From: Lunularia cruciata
Taxonomy: Eukaryota; Streptophyta; Marchantiopsida; Lunulariales; Lunulariaceae
Direction: 5' to 3'
NCBI GenBank assembly: GCA_948567375.1
Contig: OX419761.1
Span: 250,501-314,500 of the forward strand
DNA: 64,000 bases
The position numbers and the translations under genes are program-made. Shown here in pieces: positions 13,006 to 25,225 of this stretch (position 1 is its first letter; the number at the start of each line of letters is the position of its first letter). Below the pieces are notes generated by a model, which was not told the DNA's origin, did not search any database, and was given only the letters and a program-made list of their open reading frames with translations.

Positions 13006-14172
13006 TGTGGTGTTGAAGCTAGATTGCTTGGACCTTGGAGTAGTAGTCTTGGTAGTCATTGGAAGTTTGATAGTTACTCATGGACTACTTGTTGACAATC
13101 CAATTTTAAGTTAGGGCTAATGATCACATGGTAGAACCCACTATCACTTGCACCATTCATACCATCAACAATGCGGTTTGAGCTAGAGACCTAGATCAAG
13201 CAAAGGGTATACCTTCAAAGTGCAACTCCAAAGAGCTCACTTCTTTGACATTGAGCCTTTGAGTTCTTGGCTATGGTAGATAGAGGCCAACACACATCAC
13301 TTGGAGTCTCTTAGCTAGAGTGTGCATGGTTTGATTGTAATGGATGCTCAGTTGTTGACAGATTGTTGAGTGAAGTATTGTGACAACCCGACAAATATCA
13401 CTTTTGCGGTAATCGGGTAAGTAAAGTTCGTTCCTACAGAGATACGAGTCAAAAATTTCCAAATACGAAACAAAGTAACAATTTCAGTTCTTCTTGAGTT
13501 CTTCTTTAGTCTCTTAGGTAGAAACCACACCCAGAAGAGAGTAACAAGCATTGATTCATAGTCTTGTCACGAATTCACACTCCATAATCACAACTCCATC
13601 AAATCTTTCCAAACAATCTTGATTGTGATGATTCAGGCTTTCCCAAAAAACGGCACTTCACTACAAAACGACTTTGCCTCAAAATTGTGTTCCACCCCTC
13701 CATTGAAGGCACAACTTCCTTGATCAAAATTGCTTCACATCAACCTCGCACTGCACTCACAAATGCAAAATACTAACAACACTACAATTCCTCTCAGATC
13801 TGTCAAGGCATTGCTTTGATGGCACTTCACTAAGGATCAAACACACAAAGTAAAGATCAAGGCTATGGAATCCAACATCCAACAAGCACACTGACTTGCA
13901 CTTCAAATTTCTTCACACACTCACAAACACAAGTACAACGTTGATACTCGGAATCAAGCTCAAGCGACGAGCACTACTTCACAACACTTTGCTTTATCTA
14001 TTCTCAGAAATTATGAGCACTAAACAACAATTCCTTGCAAATGCCACTCTTAAATAGTGAAGCAATCAACAGTTCTAACAACTATACCGTTCTACAACAA
14101 CTTTTCTAACCTGCAAATCCGAAATGACAATGCACCTCTTCATATCTACCTCTTCATATCTCAAAATTGTTA

Positions 14173-16772
14173 CTAACCCAATCCGATGTCTACTTCTTCC
14201 TTGGCTTTCAAACCCGAACCCAAAGTAAATTAACTTCCTACTACTATGTCCTCGGGTTTCATGTTTTCTACTTCTTCTACCAGATCCAGAAATTCTCTTT
14301 CCTGATCTGAAATTCCACTAGTGAGTAGCCCTTCTAAACCTTCATCTCTTGACCCACTCTTCTCTAATGTCTCCGATGGTAACTCCAAAGACATCTGCAC
14401 TCCTATGTTATCTACTTTGGGTTTGGCTCTAACATCTTTCCGAAGTTTTTCTATCTCCAATTTTACTAAGTCTAATCTAATCAAAATATTGTCTTCTACC
14501 TCTAAGATTTTCCTATCTACACGAGTCCTGAGACTTATCAGCAGTGCCTTCAAATTGGTATCTTTTGCTTGTCTTTGCCTCATCTCCTGCACCAACAATT
14601 TCAACTCGTGCAGCCGCGTTTCTTCAATTCGAGCACTGGCCTCTGTACTCAGCATCATGTTCATTCTGAGGACTATCTCCTTCAACGGCTCCAATCACAT
14701 CTTCCTTTCTTGCTCTTGATCTGCAAGCATTGGCTTGCAGATCAAGAGCAAGAAGACCTCCTTGTACATTGCAAACTCCGCTTTGAACTCGGCTTTCACC
14801 ATTTCCTTCTCCTTCTCCTTCTGTACAACCTTCTCCTCTTGATTACGAAGTAACTCTTGTAATCTCTCTTCTTCCTTATATCGTGCTGCTAATTCTCTTT
14901 GCCAGAGTTGCTTCTTCTCCTTGACACTCTCCATCACCCAATCGAGCTCTTGATCCTTTGCTGCTACTCTTGCCATAGCATAGATAAGTTCTACTCTTGA
15001 ATCAGCAAATTGCTGCTTCAAGATCTCATATTCTGCTACTTGTCTTTCCTTGCTATGTCACTCTTCTTAACAAGCTCTTCTTGATATCTCACTTCTCTCT
15101 TCAGGTCTTCAATTACCTGAGTCCTCACTACCGCCTCCGCTCGTAGTACTTCACTTTCCTCCTCTCCTCGGGTTATGATTTTCTTCAACTCCAAGTTCTC
15201 TTCTTCTAACCGCGCTAAGACCTGCAACACAATCTTCACCTTCGGACACTTTGATTGCATCTCCTTCTTCTTGTGTTCTAACTTCACCAACAGAGGACAC
15301 ACCACCTCCTGCAGATACTCAACTCCATCTCTTGCTACTACCTCCTCTTGCGTAGCAACTTCCCTTTGTACTTTGTGTTCATCCGATACTCACTTTCTTC
15401 TTTGCAGTCTTTGTATTGGAACGGACGCCTCGCTTCTTGAGCTTTTGTTTATTTCTTCTTTCACGATACTCGGACCTGCATCACACTTTGCCTTGCATCT
15501 TGAGCGGACTCTCCTCTGAACTGTGATCTTCTTCTCTTTGGCCTCGGGTACCTCATCTTCCAACTTCGTGTTGTCCTTGGCCTTGGTCTTTGCCTGCACT
15601 TCTTCTTCCTCCTCTGCAGCAGCTTGCCTCGATGTCATTTCTCCTCCTTCATCGCTGTCGCTACTCGTATCTCCACTCTGTAGCATTAGCTCAGGCTCCT
15701 CCTCGTGTTCCGAGTCTTTGGTCTTGCGCTCAGCTTCACCTTCTGAGTCTTCATCTTCTGACTCGATCACCACCATGCCTCGCCTCGGGTTTCCTCTTCT
15801 TGTCTTCCAAGGTTTTGTCTTGTCTTCGGCTTTGCCCTGCCAACTTTGCTTCTTCAATTTTGGAGTACTTACTTCTATCTCTACATTCTTCCCCGTCTTC
15901 TTGTAGTACTCATCGGTGCTTCTAATTTGTAAGATGTTCTGCTGCTCCTCTACATCGACTTCCCTTCTCAAATCAGGATGGAAATGTGACACCATCCTAC
16001 TGCGCTCCGCCAAGTTCAGCAAATTCAACCCGAGGTAGAAATGAGCTACAAACGGCACGATGTAATGTGGAGGCAATTTATCTCGCAGATTCCACACCAT
16101 TTGTTGCGTTCTCCGATGGAAACACCTCACCCAATTAATTGGTTCTCCTGCAAACAATTTGTGAAAGAACACCACTTGGTGTTTCATCACATAGGTTGTT
16201 CTCTCCGGCTTCAGGATTGCCATTAGAGCACTCACAATTCCCCTCTTGATAGGATCTTTGTAACTCTCCACTTTGTACCCATTCTTCGTCCGCTTTGACG
16301 AGAATGCATCCCTCACTTCTTGGGTTTCCTCGGCTATCTCTCCCTTCCCCAAGAACGTGGCACCCTGCTCCGTGCTTGCTTCCTTCTCGAGTACTAATTT
16401 CCAATCCGACTCTATCCAGCGAGCCGGATTTCCTCTCTTCCCTTCTTCCTCGGGTCCATTGAGACACTTGCTCTTGATGATCTCAGTCATGAAACTTGGA
16501 AAACTAACATTCCAGTTCCATGCCAAGAATGTAATCCAAAGTTGGCTCAAGACTTCTATTCTTGTGATTACATCTAACCTCCGAATTGCATGATTCCTCA
16601 CTACAAATTTGGAGTTCTTCTTTCCTCCTCCCATCTCTCCTACTTTCTCACTGTCTCTTGGTTTCACTCTTGCAACTTCTCCCTTACACACTATCACATC
16701 TCCAACTCTATTTCTCTTCCCACGATCATCTGCAGGACAACTTCTCAACAACAAAGGAAAATTGCTCGACAT
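14173..16772 (-). pseudogene. LTR-borne coiled-coil reading frame in S1 (broken)
   Basis: It starts at an ATG at 16770-16772 with a TATAAAAA box just upstream. The first 460 codons are open (to a stop at 15390-15392), the longest intact N-terminal part in the window. They cover the globular N-terminal region (about residues 40-310), the acidic ESEDEDSEGE tract and a basic RVRSRCKAKC patch. After the stop the coiled coil continues at 15305. A 1-nt deletion near 15030 shifts the frame, the 14695-15021 part carries a templated insertion, and the last part runs 14694-14230 until a stop replaces a Lys codon. I do not recognise the protein. The N-terminal part has a faint feel of plant transposon ORF proteins, and the rest is low-complexity and helical. 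Confidence 0.75.
14708..14753. repeat. Perfect 20-bp inverted repeat with 6-bp loop
   Basis: Bases 14708-14727 and 14734-14753 are exact reverse complements around the loop CATTGG. Other A copies have only the right arm at this place, so the left arm is an inverted extra copy inserted next to its template. It adds several codons to the S1 coiled-coil frame. Confidence 0.92.
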
Positions 16773-18137
16773 TGCTTCATTGCGAGCTCAATTTTTATAG
16801 AGTTACGCTTTCTTTGTCGCTGTTCACTTCGAGTTTCTACCAAGAAATCATACCTCCTGCATGCACCTATCACTGTCAATCATACTTCATGCGTATGGGC
16901 CGCCGGTTTTTGAACGGTCCTTTCTTGAATTTCTCACCCCGATGAAAGGTTGTTAGACAGACTTTGCCTTGGGTTGAGCTCCCCCCGATACGAAGACTCC
17001 TTACTTTGGGTTGTATGCTGACAGGGCATTTTTGAGTACTTCACCTTATGACCCGAAGTCACTTTACTTTGGGTTTCATGCCAAAGACTCTTTTCTTTTC
17101 CTTCTTTGGCCATACAGGCGCAATCCGACTTCTCTATACACTTCTTCTTCTTTATTTTGAAAAAAAACAAAAAATGTGGGCACCACAAGTATTGAGTACC
17201 TATTTGATTTGATTGTGATTTGAGTGGAAGAACAAATTGATCATATCAAAGAAGTGTGCTTCAAGGGAGAATTGGGTGTAGAAATTGAGGGTATTGGTGG
17301 TATCTCCAAGCTTGGCGGATTGTTGGTACTTTGATCATGATTCAAATTTCATTGAGAAAGATTGTGTTAGAAGCTCTGTGCAACTTGATGTAGATTTGGT
17401 AGTGAAGCATATGGTGTGTGGAAGTGCTCTGGCCAAATTTTTGAGAATGAAGTCAATTTGAGATAATGGTGTTCAATTTGAACCTAAGAGGTGAAATCAA
17501 ATTGATTTGGTGCAAATTGAGTTTGAAGTTCAAAATTGAAGATGGCATTGGGAACCCATCTCCTTGAATTAGAGATTTGGACAACCACATCCTTCCAATT
17601 TGGCTCAAATGGAGAGTTAGTGGAAGATTTAGCAATTAGCCAATTGTAGAGGAGTTATGTCAGATTGGTGGAGGTTGCATAGAGTGAAGTTACCCAAACT
17701 ACCCCAAATTTGGCTTGATTTGGGTGAAACTTGGCCAGATTTGGAGATTTAGAGAGGGTTCAAATTGGCAAGAAGAAATGTCTTATTTAGCTTAAGTTTA
17801 GCATTTTGAGGCATAAGGCTATAGGCGGCTACAAAGGCCTAGAAGGGCTAGCAAGTCAGCTTGCTGGCATGAAGCTAGCTAATCTAGATGAGTTTTTGTC
17901 TCAAAATCTATTTGGCAAAATTTGCCTACCCTTTTATATTGTGCACAATAGGGTTTGACCCTAGATCTATGGTTTCTAGATTGGTGCCCTAGCCAACTAG
18001 AACACCTTCACTTGTTGTCCTAGTGAGTGTTCCATTGATACCTATACACATGTAGCTTTGGCTAGGAGAGGTAGTTTGATCTCATTCTTGGTGATCATGG
18101 TAGCTTAGGAAGTAGGTAGACACTCCTATTATATCCA

Positions 18138-18484
18138 ATGCCAAATGGTGGTAGAGTCAATCCGGTGTTGATTTATGAAATGGAAGGTTTTGTTTAGACT
18201 TCTTGTCATTGGACCCCTTCCATTCTCTATTGCCTATTTGTGCAACATGCTTGTGTGAGTGTGTGGTACCTACATTTTTTGGTTTTGATGGGTGTTTAAG
18301 AAGAAGTATACTGTGGAAACCAAATTGCAGCCAAAGGAAGAGAAAAGAATGGAATTTTGTGTGTTGGAGTAAACCAAAGAAGATGACTTTAGGTCAGAGG
18401 AAGAAGTACTCGGAGGGGACTTATGAAGAAATAGACTTGAAGAAAAGCATCTTCATAACGAATAGTTTCAACTTGCACGCCATT
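18138..18484 (+). other. Short interior remnant between two D LTRs, with primer-site-like sequence
   Basis: The stretch starts with the same TGGTGG(T/C)AGAGT primer-site-like motif (18146-18160) that follows D copy 2 at 23355. It then shares about 100 bases with the leader after copy 2 (ATGG AAGGTT...TTGGACCCC). After that it diverges and holds no recognisable gene before the next D LTR begins. It is a strongly shortened interior. Confidence 0.55.
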
Positions 18485-18656
18485 TGTAGTGTTGCATCTA
18501 AATTGCTTGGACATTGGAGTTCCAATGATAGTAGTTAGAGTTATTTCAGTAGTTTCTCAGAGACTACTTTCCGACGATCAGATTTTGTGTTTGGGTACTG
18601 ACTTCATGATGAGGCCCACCATCACTTTGCACCATTTGCACCATTGAGTGTGCCGT

Positions 18657-21600
18657 TGTGGTGCCCACATTTTTTGTTTTTTTCAAAATAAAGGAGAAGA
18701 AGTGTATAGAGAAGTCGGATTGCGCCTGTATGGCCGAAGAAGGCGAAGAAAATTGTCTTTGGGATGAAACCCAAAGTAAAGTGACTTCGGGTCATAAGGC
18801 GAAGTACTCGGAAATGCCATGTCAGCATACAATATGAAGTAAATTGTCTTCGGATCGGGGGGAGCTCAACCCGAGGTGAAGACAGTCTGCGCAAGGGAGA
18901 AGTCGCGAGAGAGAAATCAAGAGACAGTAAGAAAGCAGAAGAGATGGGAGGAGGGAAGAAAAACTCTGAATTCGTAGTGAGAAGTCATGCGATTCAGAGA
19001 TTAGATGTAGTAGCAAGGATTGAAGTCTTGAGCCGACTTTGGATCACCTTTCTGGCATGGAACTGGAACGTAAGTTTTCCAGGATTCATGATAGAAATCA
19101 TCGAGAGTAAATGTCTCGATGGTCCCGAGGAAGAAGGGAAGAGAGGAAATCCGGCTTGCTGGACAGAGTCGGATTGGAGACTCGTACTCGGGAAGGAGGC
19201 GGGTTTGGAGTAGGGAGCCACGTTCTTGGGGAAAGGAGAGATAGCCCAAGAAACGCAGGAGATGAGAGATGCCTTCTCATCGAAGAGAACGAAGAATGGG
19301 TACAAGGTTGAGAGCTACAAAGACCCTGTGAGGAGAGGAATTGTGAGTGCACTAATGGCCATCCTGAAGCCGGAGAGAACCACTTATGTGATGAAGCACC
19401 AAGCGGTGTTCTTTCACAAGTTATTTGCAGGAGAACTGATCAATTGGGCAAGGTGTTTTCACGGGAGAACGAGGCAGATGGTGTGGAACATGCGGGATAA
19501 GTCGCCTCCACACTACATCGTACCATTTGCAGCACATTTCTACCTCGGGTTGAATTTGCTCAATTTGGCGGAGCACAATAGAATGGTGTCTCATTTCCAT
19601 CTTGACTTGAGAAGGGAAGTCGACGCGGAGGAGCAGCAATACATTCTCCAAATCTGGAGCACGGACGACTACTATGTGAAGACAGGGAAAAACGTGGAGG
19701 TCGTGGTAAGTACCCCGACAAAGAAGAGAACTCGGCAAGCAGAAGCCGAAGAAAACAAGAAACCTTGGAAGATGCAGAAAAATAACCCGAGGCGAGGGAT
19801 GGTGGTGATTGAGTCAGAAGATGAAGACTCAGAAGGAGAAGCTGAGCTCAAAACGGAGGACTCGGAACGTGAGGAGGAACCTGAGCTGACACTGCAGAGT
19901 GGAGATACTAGCAGTGACAGTGAAGATGGTGGAGAAATGACCTCGGCACCAGTGGCTGAAGAATACGAAGAAGAAGTGCAAGCCAAAGTAGAAGCCAAAG
20001 AAAATGCGGCACTGGAAGACAAAGTACCGGTGCTAGAGGAGAAGAAAATTGCAGTCCAGCAAGGAGTTCGCTCGAGACGTAAGGCAAAGTGTGAAGCGGG
20101 GCCGAGTAGAGTGAAGACAGAGGTAGAAGAAAGCTCGGGCAGTGAGGCATCAATCCCGATACGAAGACTCCAGAGAAGAAGGCAGTATCGGGAGAACACG
20201 AAGAGAGAAGAGAGACCACTCCGCGGGAGGAAGAAGTTGCCAGTAATGGAGTGGAGTACCTGCAAGAGGTAGTGTGCCCGCTGCTAGTAAAGTTAGAGCA
20301 GAAGAAGAAGGAGATGCAATCGACTTGTCCCGAGGTAAAGACTGTAATGCAGGTGGTAGCAAGATTAGAAGAAGAGAACTCGGAGTTGAAGAAGAGTGTA
20401 ACCCGAGGTGAGGAAGAGAGAGAAAAACTGCGAGCAGAAGCAGTAGAAAGAAGTCAGGTAATCGAAGACCTAAAGAGAGAAGTGAGTTATCGAGAGGATC
20501 TTGCAAGGAAGAGTGACATCGCAAGGGAGAGGCAAGTAGCTAAATTTGAAATCTTGAAGTAGCAGTTTGCTGATTCAAGAGTAGAGCTTATCCATGCTAT
20601 GGCGAGGGTAGCATCAAAGGACCAAGAGCTCAATCGAGTGATGGAGAGTATGGAGGAGAAGAAGCAACTCTGGCAAAGAGAGTTGTCCGTGCGTTATAGA
20701 GAAGAAGAGAGATTACGAGAATTACTTCATAATCAAGAAGAGAAAGTTGTACAGAAGGAGAAAGAGAAGGAAGCGGTGAAGGCCAAGTTCGAAGAAGAGT
20801 TGGCGATGTACAGAGAGGAATGGCTTGCAGATTGGGAACGAGAACAAAAGACAAGATTGGAGCCATTAAAGGAGATAGTCCTCAGAGTGAATGCAATGTT
20901 AAGTATAGAAGCCAACATTCAAATTGAAGAAGCGCGACTGCACGAGTTGAAGTTGTTGGTGCAGGAGACGAGGCGAAGACAAGCGAAGGACACTGATTTG
21001 AATGCCTTGTTAATTAGTCTCAGAACTCATGTAGACAGGAAGATCTTAGAAGTAGAAGACAATATTTCAATTAGATTAGACTTAGTGAAAATAGAGTTAG
21101 AAAAGCTTCGGCAAGATGTTAAAGCAAAACCCAAAGTAGATAACATAGGAGTCCAAATGTCTTCGGAGTTGCCATCAGAGACATTAGAGAAGAGTGGGTC
21201 AAGAGATAAGGAGTTAGATAGATTACCCACTAGTGAAATTTCAGATCAAGAAAGAGAATTGCTGGAATTGGTAGAAGAAGTAGAAGATCTGAAACCCGAG
21301 GAAAAGATAGTACGAAGTAAGATTACTCCGGGTTTGGGTGTGAAAGCCGAGGAAGAAGTAGACATTGGATCGGATTAGTAACCAATTTGAGATTTGAAGG
21401 GGCAGATATGAAGAGGTGCATTGTCATTTCGGATCTACAGGTTAGAACAGTTGTGGTAGAACGGTACAGTTGTTAGAACTGTTGATTGTTTCACTATTTA
21501 AGAGTGGCATTTGCATAGAATTGTTGTTAAGTGCTCACTATTTCTGAGAATAGATAAAGCGAAGTGCTGTGAAGCAGTGCTCATCGCTTGAGCTTGATTC

Positions 21601-22171
21601 CGAGTATCAACTTTGTAATTGTGTTTGTGAGTGTTTGGAGAAATTCAAAGTGCAAGTCAGAGTGCTTGTTGGATGTTGGATTCCACAGCCTTGATCTTCA
21701 TTCTGTGTGTTTGATCTTGAGTGAAGTGCAATCGAAGCAATGCCTTGACAGATCTAAGAGGAATTGTAGTGTTGGTAGTATTTTGCATTTGGAAGTGCAA
21801 TACGAAGTTGATGTGAAGCAATTTTGATAGAGGAAGTTGTGCCTTCAGTGGAGGGGTAGAACAAAATTATGAGGGGAAGTCGTTTTGCAGTGAAGTGCCA
21901 TTTTCGGGAGAGCCTGAATCATCACAATCAAGATTGTTTGGAAAGAATTGAAGGATTTGTGATTAAGGAGTGTGAATTTGTGACAAGACTGCGAGTCAGT
22001 GCTTGTTACTCTCTTCTGGGTGTGGTTTCTACCTGAGAGACTAAAGAAGAACTCAAGAAGAACTGAAATTGTTACTTTGCTTCGTATTTGACCAATTCTG
22101 ACTCGTATCTCTTCGTGAACAAACTTTACTTACCCGATTACCGCAAAAGTGATATTTGCCGGGTTGTCACA
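18657..22171 (+). mobile_element. Solo LTR of family A (copy S2), 3515 bp
   Basis: It begins TGTGGTGCCCACA at 18657 and ends GGGTTGTCACA at 22171. Flanks are GCCGT (18652-18656) and ACCGT (22172-22176), a 5-bp target duplication with one mismatch. It is about 260 bp shorter than the other full copies because of one deletion at about 18887, equivalent to 59184-59447 of copy S4. That deletion removes the inner TATA box and the start codon of the LTR reading frame. It sits in D LTR copy 2. Confidence 0.88.
18889..21378 (+). pseudogene. LTR-borne coiled-coil reading frame in S2 (start deleted, broken)
   Basis: The normal start and about 27 codons are lost by the deletion at 18887. The first remaining in-frame ATG is 18944 (MGGGKK), which has purines around it favourable for initiation. 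A TAG at 19211-19213 replaces a Gln codon present in relatives; the frame then runs from 19226 until a 1-nt deletion near 20180 shifts it into a false stop at 20272. The coiled coil continues in the new frame (20251-20562), is cut by a TAG at 20560-20562, and resumes to the natural stop at 21376-21378. The C-terminal ~260 codons (20599-21378) are open, with heptad-rich Glu/Lys/Leu sequence and the acidic tail ending GSD. Confidence 0.75.
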
Positions 22172-23767
22172 ACCGTCAAGGGGACCGTTAGGGTTTCAGA
22201 CCTAGCTCAAGGCTAGGAGTATACTTCCGAAGTGCAGCTCTAGAGAGCTCACTTCTCTGATGTTGAACCTTTGAGTTCTTGGCTATGGTGGATAGAGGCC
22301 GGCAAGCGTCACATGGATTCTCTTAGCTAGAGTGGGTGTGGCTTGATTGTAATCAATGCCTAGTTGTTGGCAGTTTATAGAGTGACAGATCAAGTATTGA
22401 TCTGAGTTGAGTTGAGTTGAGAGTAGTAAACAATCTAATTAAATCAGAGAAGTGAAATCAGGGGGAAATTGGATGCAAAAACTTTGAGTGTTGGTGGTAT
22501 CTCCAAGCTCAGTGGATTGTTGGTAGCTCAATTGAAGTTCAGTTTTTCCTTGGTGTGAAGAAGCTTGTTGCTTGATGGAAATTTGGTAGTAAGGTAGACG
22601 GTGTGCGGAAATGTTGGATAATTTTTGAGCCCAAAAGGAGCAAATTTTGAGCAATGGTTATGATTTTGAGCTCAAGAGGTGAAGGCAAGACCAATTTGTT
22701 GCGAGTTGGGCTCAGAAAGTAAAATTGAAGGTGGAGTTTGGAAGTTATTCTTGTAAATTTGTGATTTGGAGAAACACATGTTTTCAATTTGGCTCGAGTG
22801 AAGAGTTAGCGGGGGATTTGGTGGTCAGCCAACTTTAGGGTTTATGTCAGTTTTTATGTCAAATTTTGGCTAGATTATATGAAAATTTTTGGCCAGATTT
22901 GGAGGACTTTTGCTAGTTTGGAGGACTTTTGCAAGTTTGGAGGAGTTTCGCCAAATTTTGGAGGAGGTTCAAAGTGACAAGAAGAAAGGTCTCATTTGGG
23001 CATTTAGAGGCTTTGAGGCATAAGGCTATGGGCTATGAGAGGCTACAAAGGCATAGAAGGGCCAACAAGCCAGCTTGCTGGCGTGAGGCTAGCTAGTTTA
23101 GAGTAGATCTTGTCATTGGTTGGCAAAATCTACCCATCTTGCTAGATTGTGCACAATAGGGTTTGACCCCTAGATCTCTTGTTCCTAGATTGGTGCCCTA
23201 GCCAACTGGTCCACCTTCACTTGTTGTCCTAGTGATTATGCCACTGTTATCTATACACTTGTAGCTTTGGCTAGGCGAGGCAGTTTGATCCCATTCTTGG
23301 TGATCCTGGTAGCTTAGGACTTAGATTCAAACTTCTCTTATGTTAAATGCCAAATGGTGGCAGAGTTAGTCTTGTGTTGTTTTATGAGATGGAAGGTTCT
23401 TGTTTAGATTTCTTGTGATTGGACCCCCTATTTGTGCACCACGTTTGTGTAAGGGGCCGTGACTTTTAAGCATTGGTGCTTTGGTGTGCTCTTGGTAGTG
23501 AGGCTGGAGTGATGACCAGTCAAACTACCTTTGTTTCTCTCCGGTGAGGCAGGAAGTGATGACCAATAGACCGTGAGAGTGCGTGTTGTGATGGCAAGTT
23601 ACAAGTTGCCCTTTCCCCTAGTGTAATTATCTCAGTTAGAGTTACATTAGTGGGTAGTGCTTAGTTGGTATTGGCACTTGGTAGTGTTGGCATTGGGTGG
23701 GGTACTTGCGGTTGCAATTTGGGGTTTTGGTTTGCTGTTGCACTTTGTGGTTGTGGTTACTTTGTCA

Positions 23768-25115
23768 TGACGGAGTTCTTTGGGGATTCCAGAGGAGATA
23801 GCCCTACAATACATAGTGGGTTTACGCGGAGTGGTACTTGGTATCAGCCTGTATCTCAGGTCCCAATGAGGGAGGAGATTGACTCTGAGTTGGAGTTTGA
23901 TACAGGAGCTGATTCAGTTGAGAGTGCGGATACACCAATGTCCGCACTATTGTTGTGGGACATGGACAAGATTTATGGGGCCTCCAAAGGCCCTAGGTGT
24001 TACTTTGGTAGGTGGGTTCCATTGAGTTGGATGACTTCATCCATGAGTTTGATAGTTGGTGTGATCTGTAGCAAATATGGAACCCAACTTTGTTTACACC
24101 TTTCATGGCATGGAAGGTGTTGTTTCAGCATCTGGAGGGTTTGCCGATGGATGACTACTATGAGTTCAAGAGAGCTCATTTGGAGGAGATCAAGTTATGG
24201 AGACAGTATTGGTCTCTGAACTATGTCTCTATCACTTCAAGCTCAGTGGCCAGGAGTAGATATGTACCTATGAGTTCTAGCTCAAGTAGTGTTGGTGGAG
24301 CTAGTGGAGGTGCACTAGCTGGAGATAGTGTTACCATGAGTGGAGGTACCGCTACAAGAGGTGGTGTGGTACAGGGGTTTAACCCCATGGTGCAGTTCTT
24401 CTAGTGTTTGAGGCAAAACTACCAAGGAGTGCGGATTGACAAGCTGAGGAACTTGCAGGAGTTCTACCAAAAGGTTGGAGAGAGCCTACGCAAGGCATAC
24501 ACTCGCATGAGATGGCTGATCAGTTTCACTCAAGGAGTTACTGAGGCACAAGCAGTCTAGTTTTGGTATGAGATACTAGACAAGAAGTTGCAATGTAGAG
24601 TTTGTGATGCTTTGTGCCGTACGTTCGTTTTGTTATAGGTTACTTTGCCTACTTTGGCAGTGGTCTTTGGTTTGTTTGAGTGTATTGAGCTCAACATGGT
24701 GGAGGAGAGAGTGGTGACATCTGGATTTGGTATGGAGACCTCATCCATGGCTATGACTTCTTCTAGAAAGCAGCAGAGTGCACCATGCCCAATTGGTTTT
24801 TGCGGATAGGATGGACAGCCTAGATCCTACGGAACGAGTGGAGGGCCTAGTGGAGTTAGACCCTTGCCTTCATTTTTGGGTCAACAGCAGCCAGTGAGTG
24901 GTGGTGTTGCTTGTTGGACTTGTGGTAGACCTCACCATTGGAGAGAGTGTACTCAGGGCAGTGGACCTGATACCTTGGGTGCATCACAGAGGCAGTGTGA
25001 GCATTGCCACAGATTTTGTCACACTAGTGACCAGTGTTTTGACCTACACCCGGAGTTATGGAGTGGTAGGGTTGCTATGGTAGGTAGTAGAGGAGCTCTA
25101 GTTCATGGAGGATGA
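23768..25115 (+). pseudogene. Family C gag remnant with two zinc knuckles
   Basis: The frame opens at an ATG at 23768 (inside a longer open stretch from 23665). It shifts near 24040-24090 to the frame of 24090-24404, then continues with stops through 24540-24600 (a QEFYQKVGESLRKAYTRMRW-like capsid segment near 24450-24530). At 24864-25115 it shows two Cys-His boxes, one starting CWTCGRPHH and one CEHCHRFCH. These knuckles bind RNA in the nucleocapsid part of gag. S3 is inserted 110 bases further on. Confidence 0.6.
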
Positions 25116-25225
25116 GGTGGTAGTAGAGGATCTACACCTAGTAGGAGTGCAGTACCTGCCCTTACTTCTGATACAGCTATGGCTACTCAGATTGAGCAGT
25201 TGGAGCAAAGATTGGCTAGTATGGC

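Larger units (their letters stand above)
13379..17187 (-). mobile_element. Solo LTR of family A (copy S1), 3809 bp
   Basis: The unit runs on the minus strand from TGTGGTGCCCACA (at 17187) to ...GTTGTCACA (at 13379). It is flanked by an exact 5-bp target duplication AGTAT (13374-13378 and 17188-17192), which shows a complete inserted unit. No gag-pol lies beside it, so it is a solo LTR, probably left by LTR-LTR recombination. It sits in D LTR copy 1 and contains the LTR-borne reading frame and a small inverted duplication. It belongs with S3 to the sublineage whose frame reads TDEYYKKT. Confidence 0.93.
13006..18137 (+). mobile_element. LTR of family D, copy 1 (~1.3 kb, split by an A solo LTR)
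   Basis: Without the inserted A solo LTR (13379-17187 plus one 5-bp duplication) this LTR is about 1318 bp, close to copy 2 (~1342 bp). Both start near TGT(G/A)GTGTTG and share the segment ending CTCTTAGCTAGAGTG, the GGTGGTATCTCCAAGCT block and the terminal CTAGCCAA...CTATTATATCCA stretch. A TGGTGGTAGAGTC sequence begins 9 bases after the end and resembles the tRNA-iMet primer site (TGGTATCAGAG...) used by many plant elements. Exact ends are uncertain by a few bases because both copies are old. Confidence 0.65.
18485..23346 (+). mobile_element. LTR of family D, copy 2 (~1.34 kb, split by an A solo LTR)
   Basis: Counterpart of copy 1, in the same orientation, and again carrying an A solo LTR (18657-22171), inserted at a different position. 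The part after the insertion (22172-23346) aligns with 13200-13378 plus 17188-18137. Minor local features are a (GAGTT)n microsatellite near 22402-22423 and three ~20-bp TTTGGAGGACTTTTGC-type repeats near 22905-22960. It is followed by a primer-site-like TGGTGGCAGAGTTAG (23355-23369) and then the family C interior, so it acts as the 5' LTR of that element. Confidence 0.65.

Noticed and set aside
13379-17187. The 3.8 kb unit as an independent DNA transposon with TGTG...CACA ends
   Set aside because: The same unit flanks gag-pol with primer site and polypurine tract in the right places, which identifies it as an LTR. Only 4 terminal bases are inverted.
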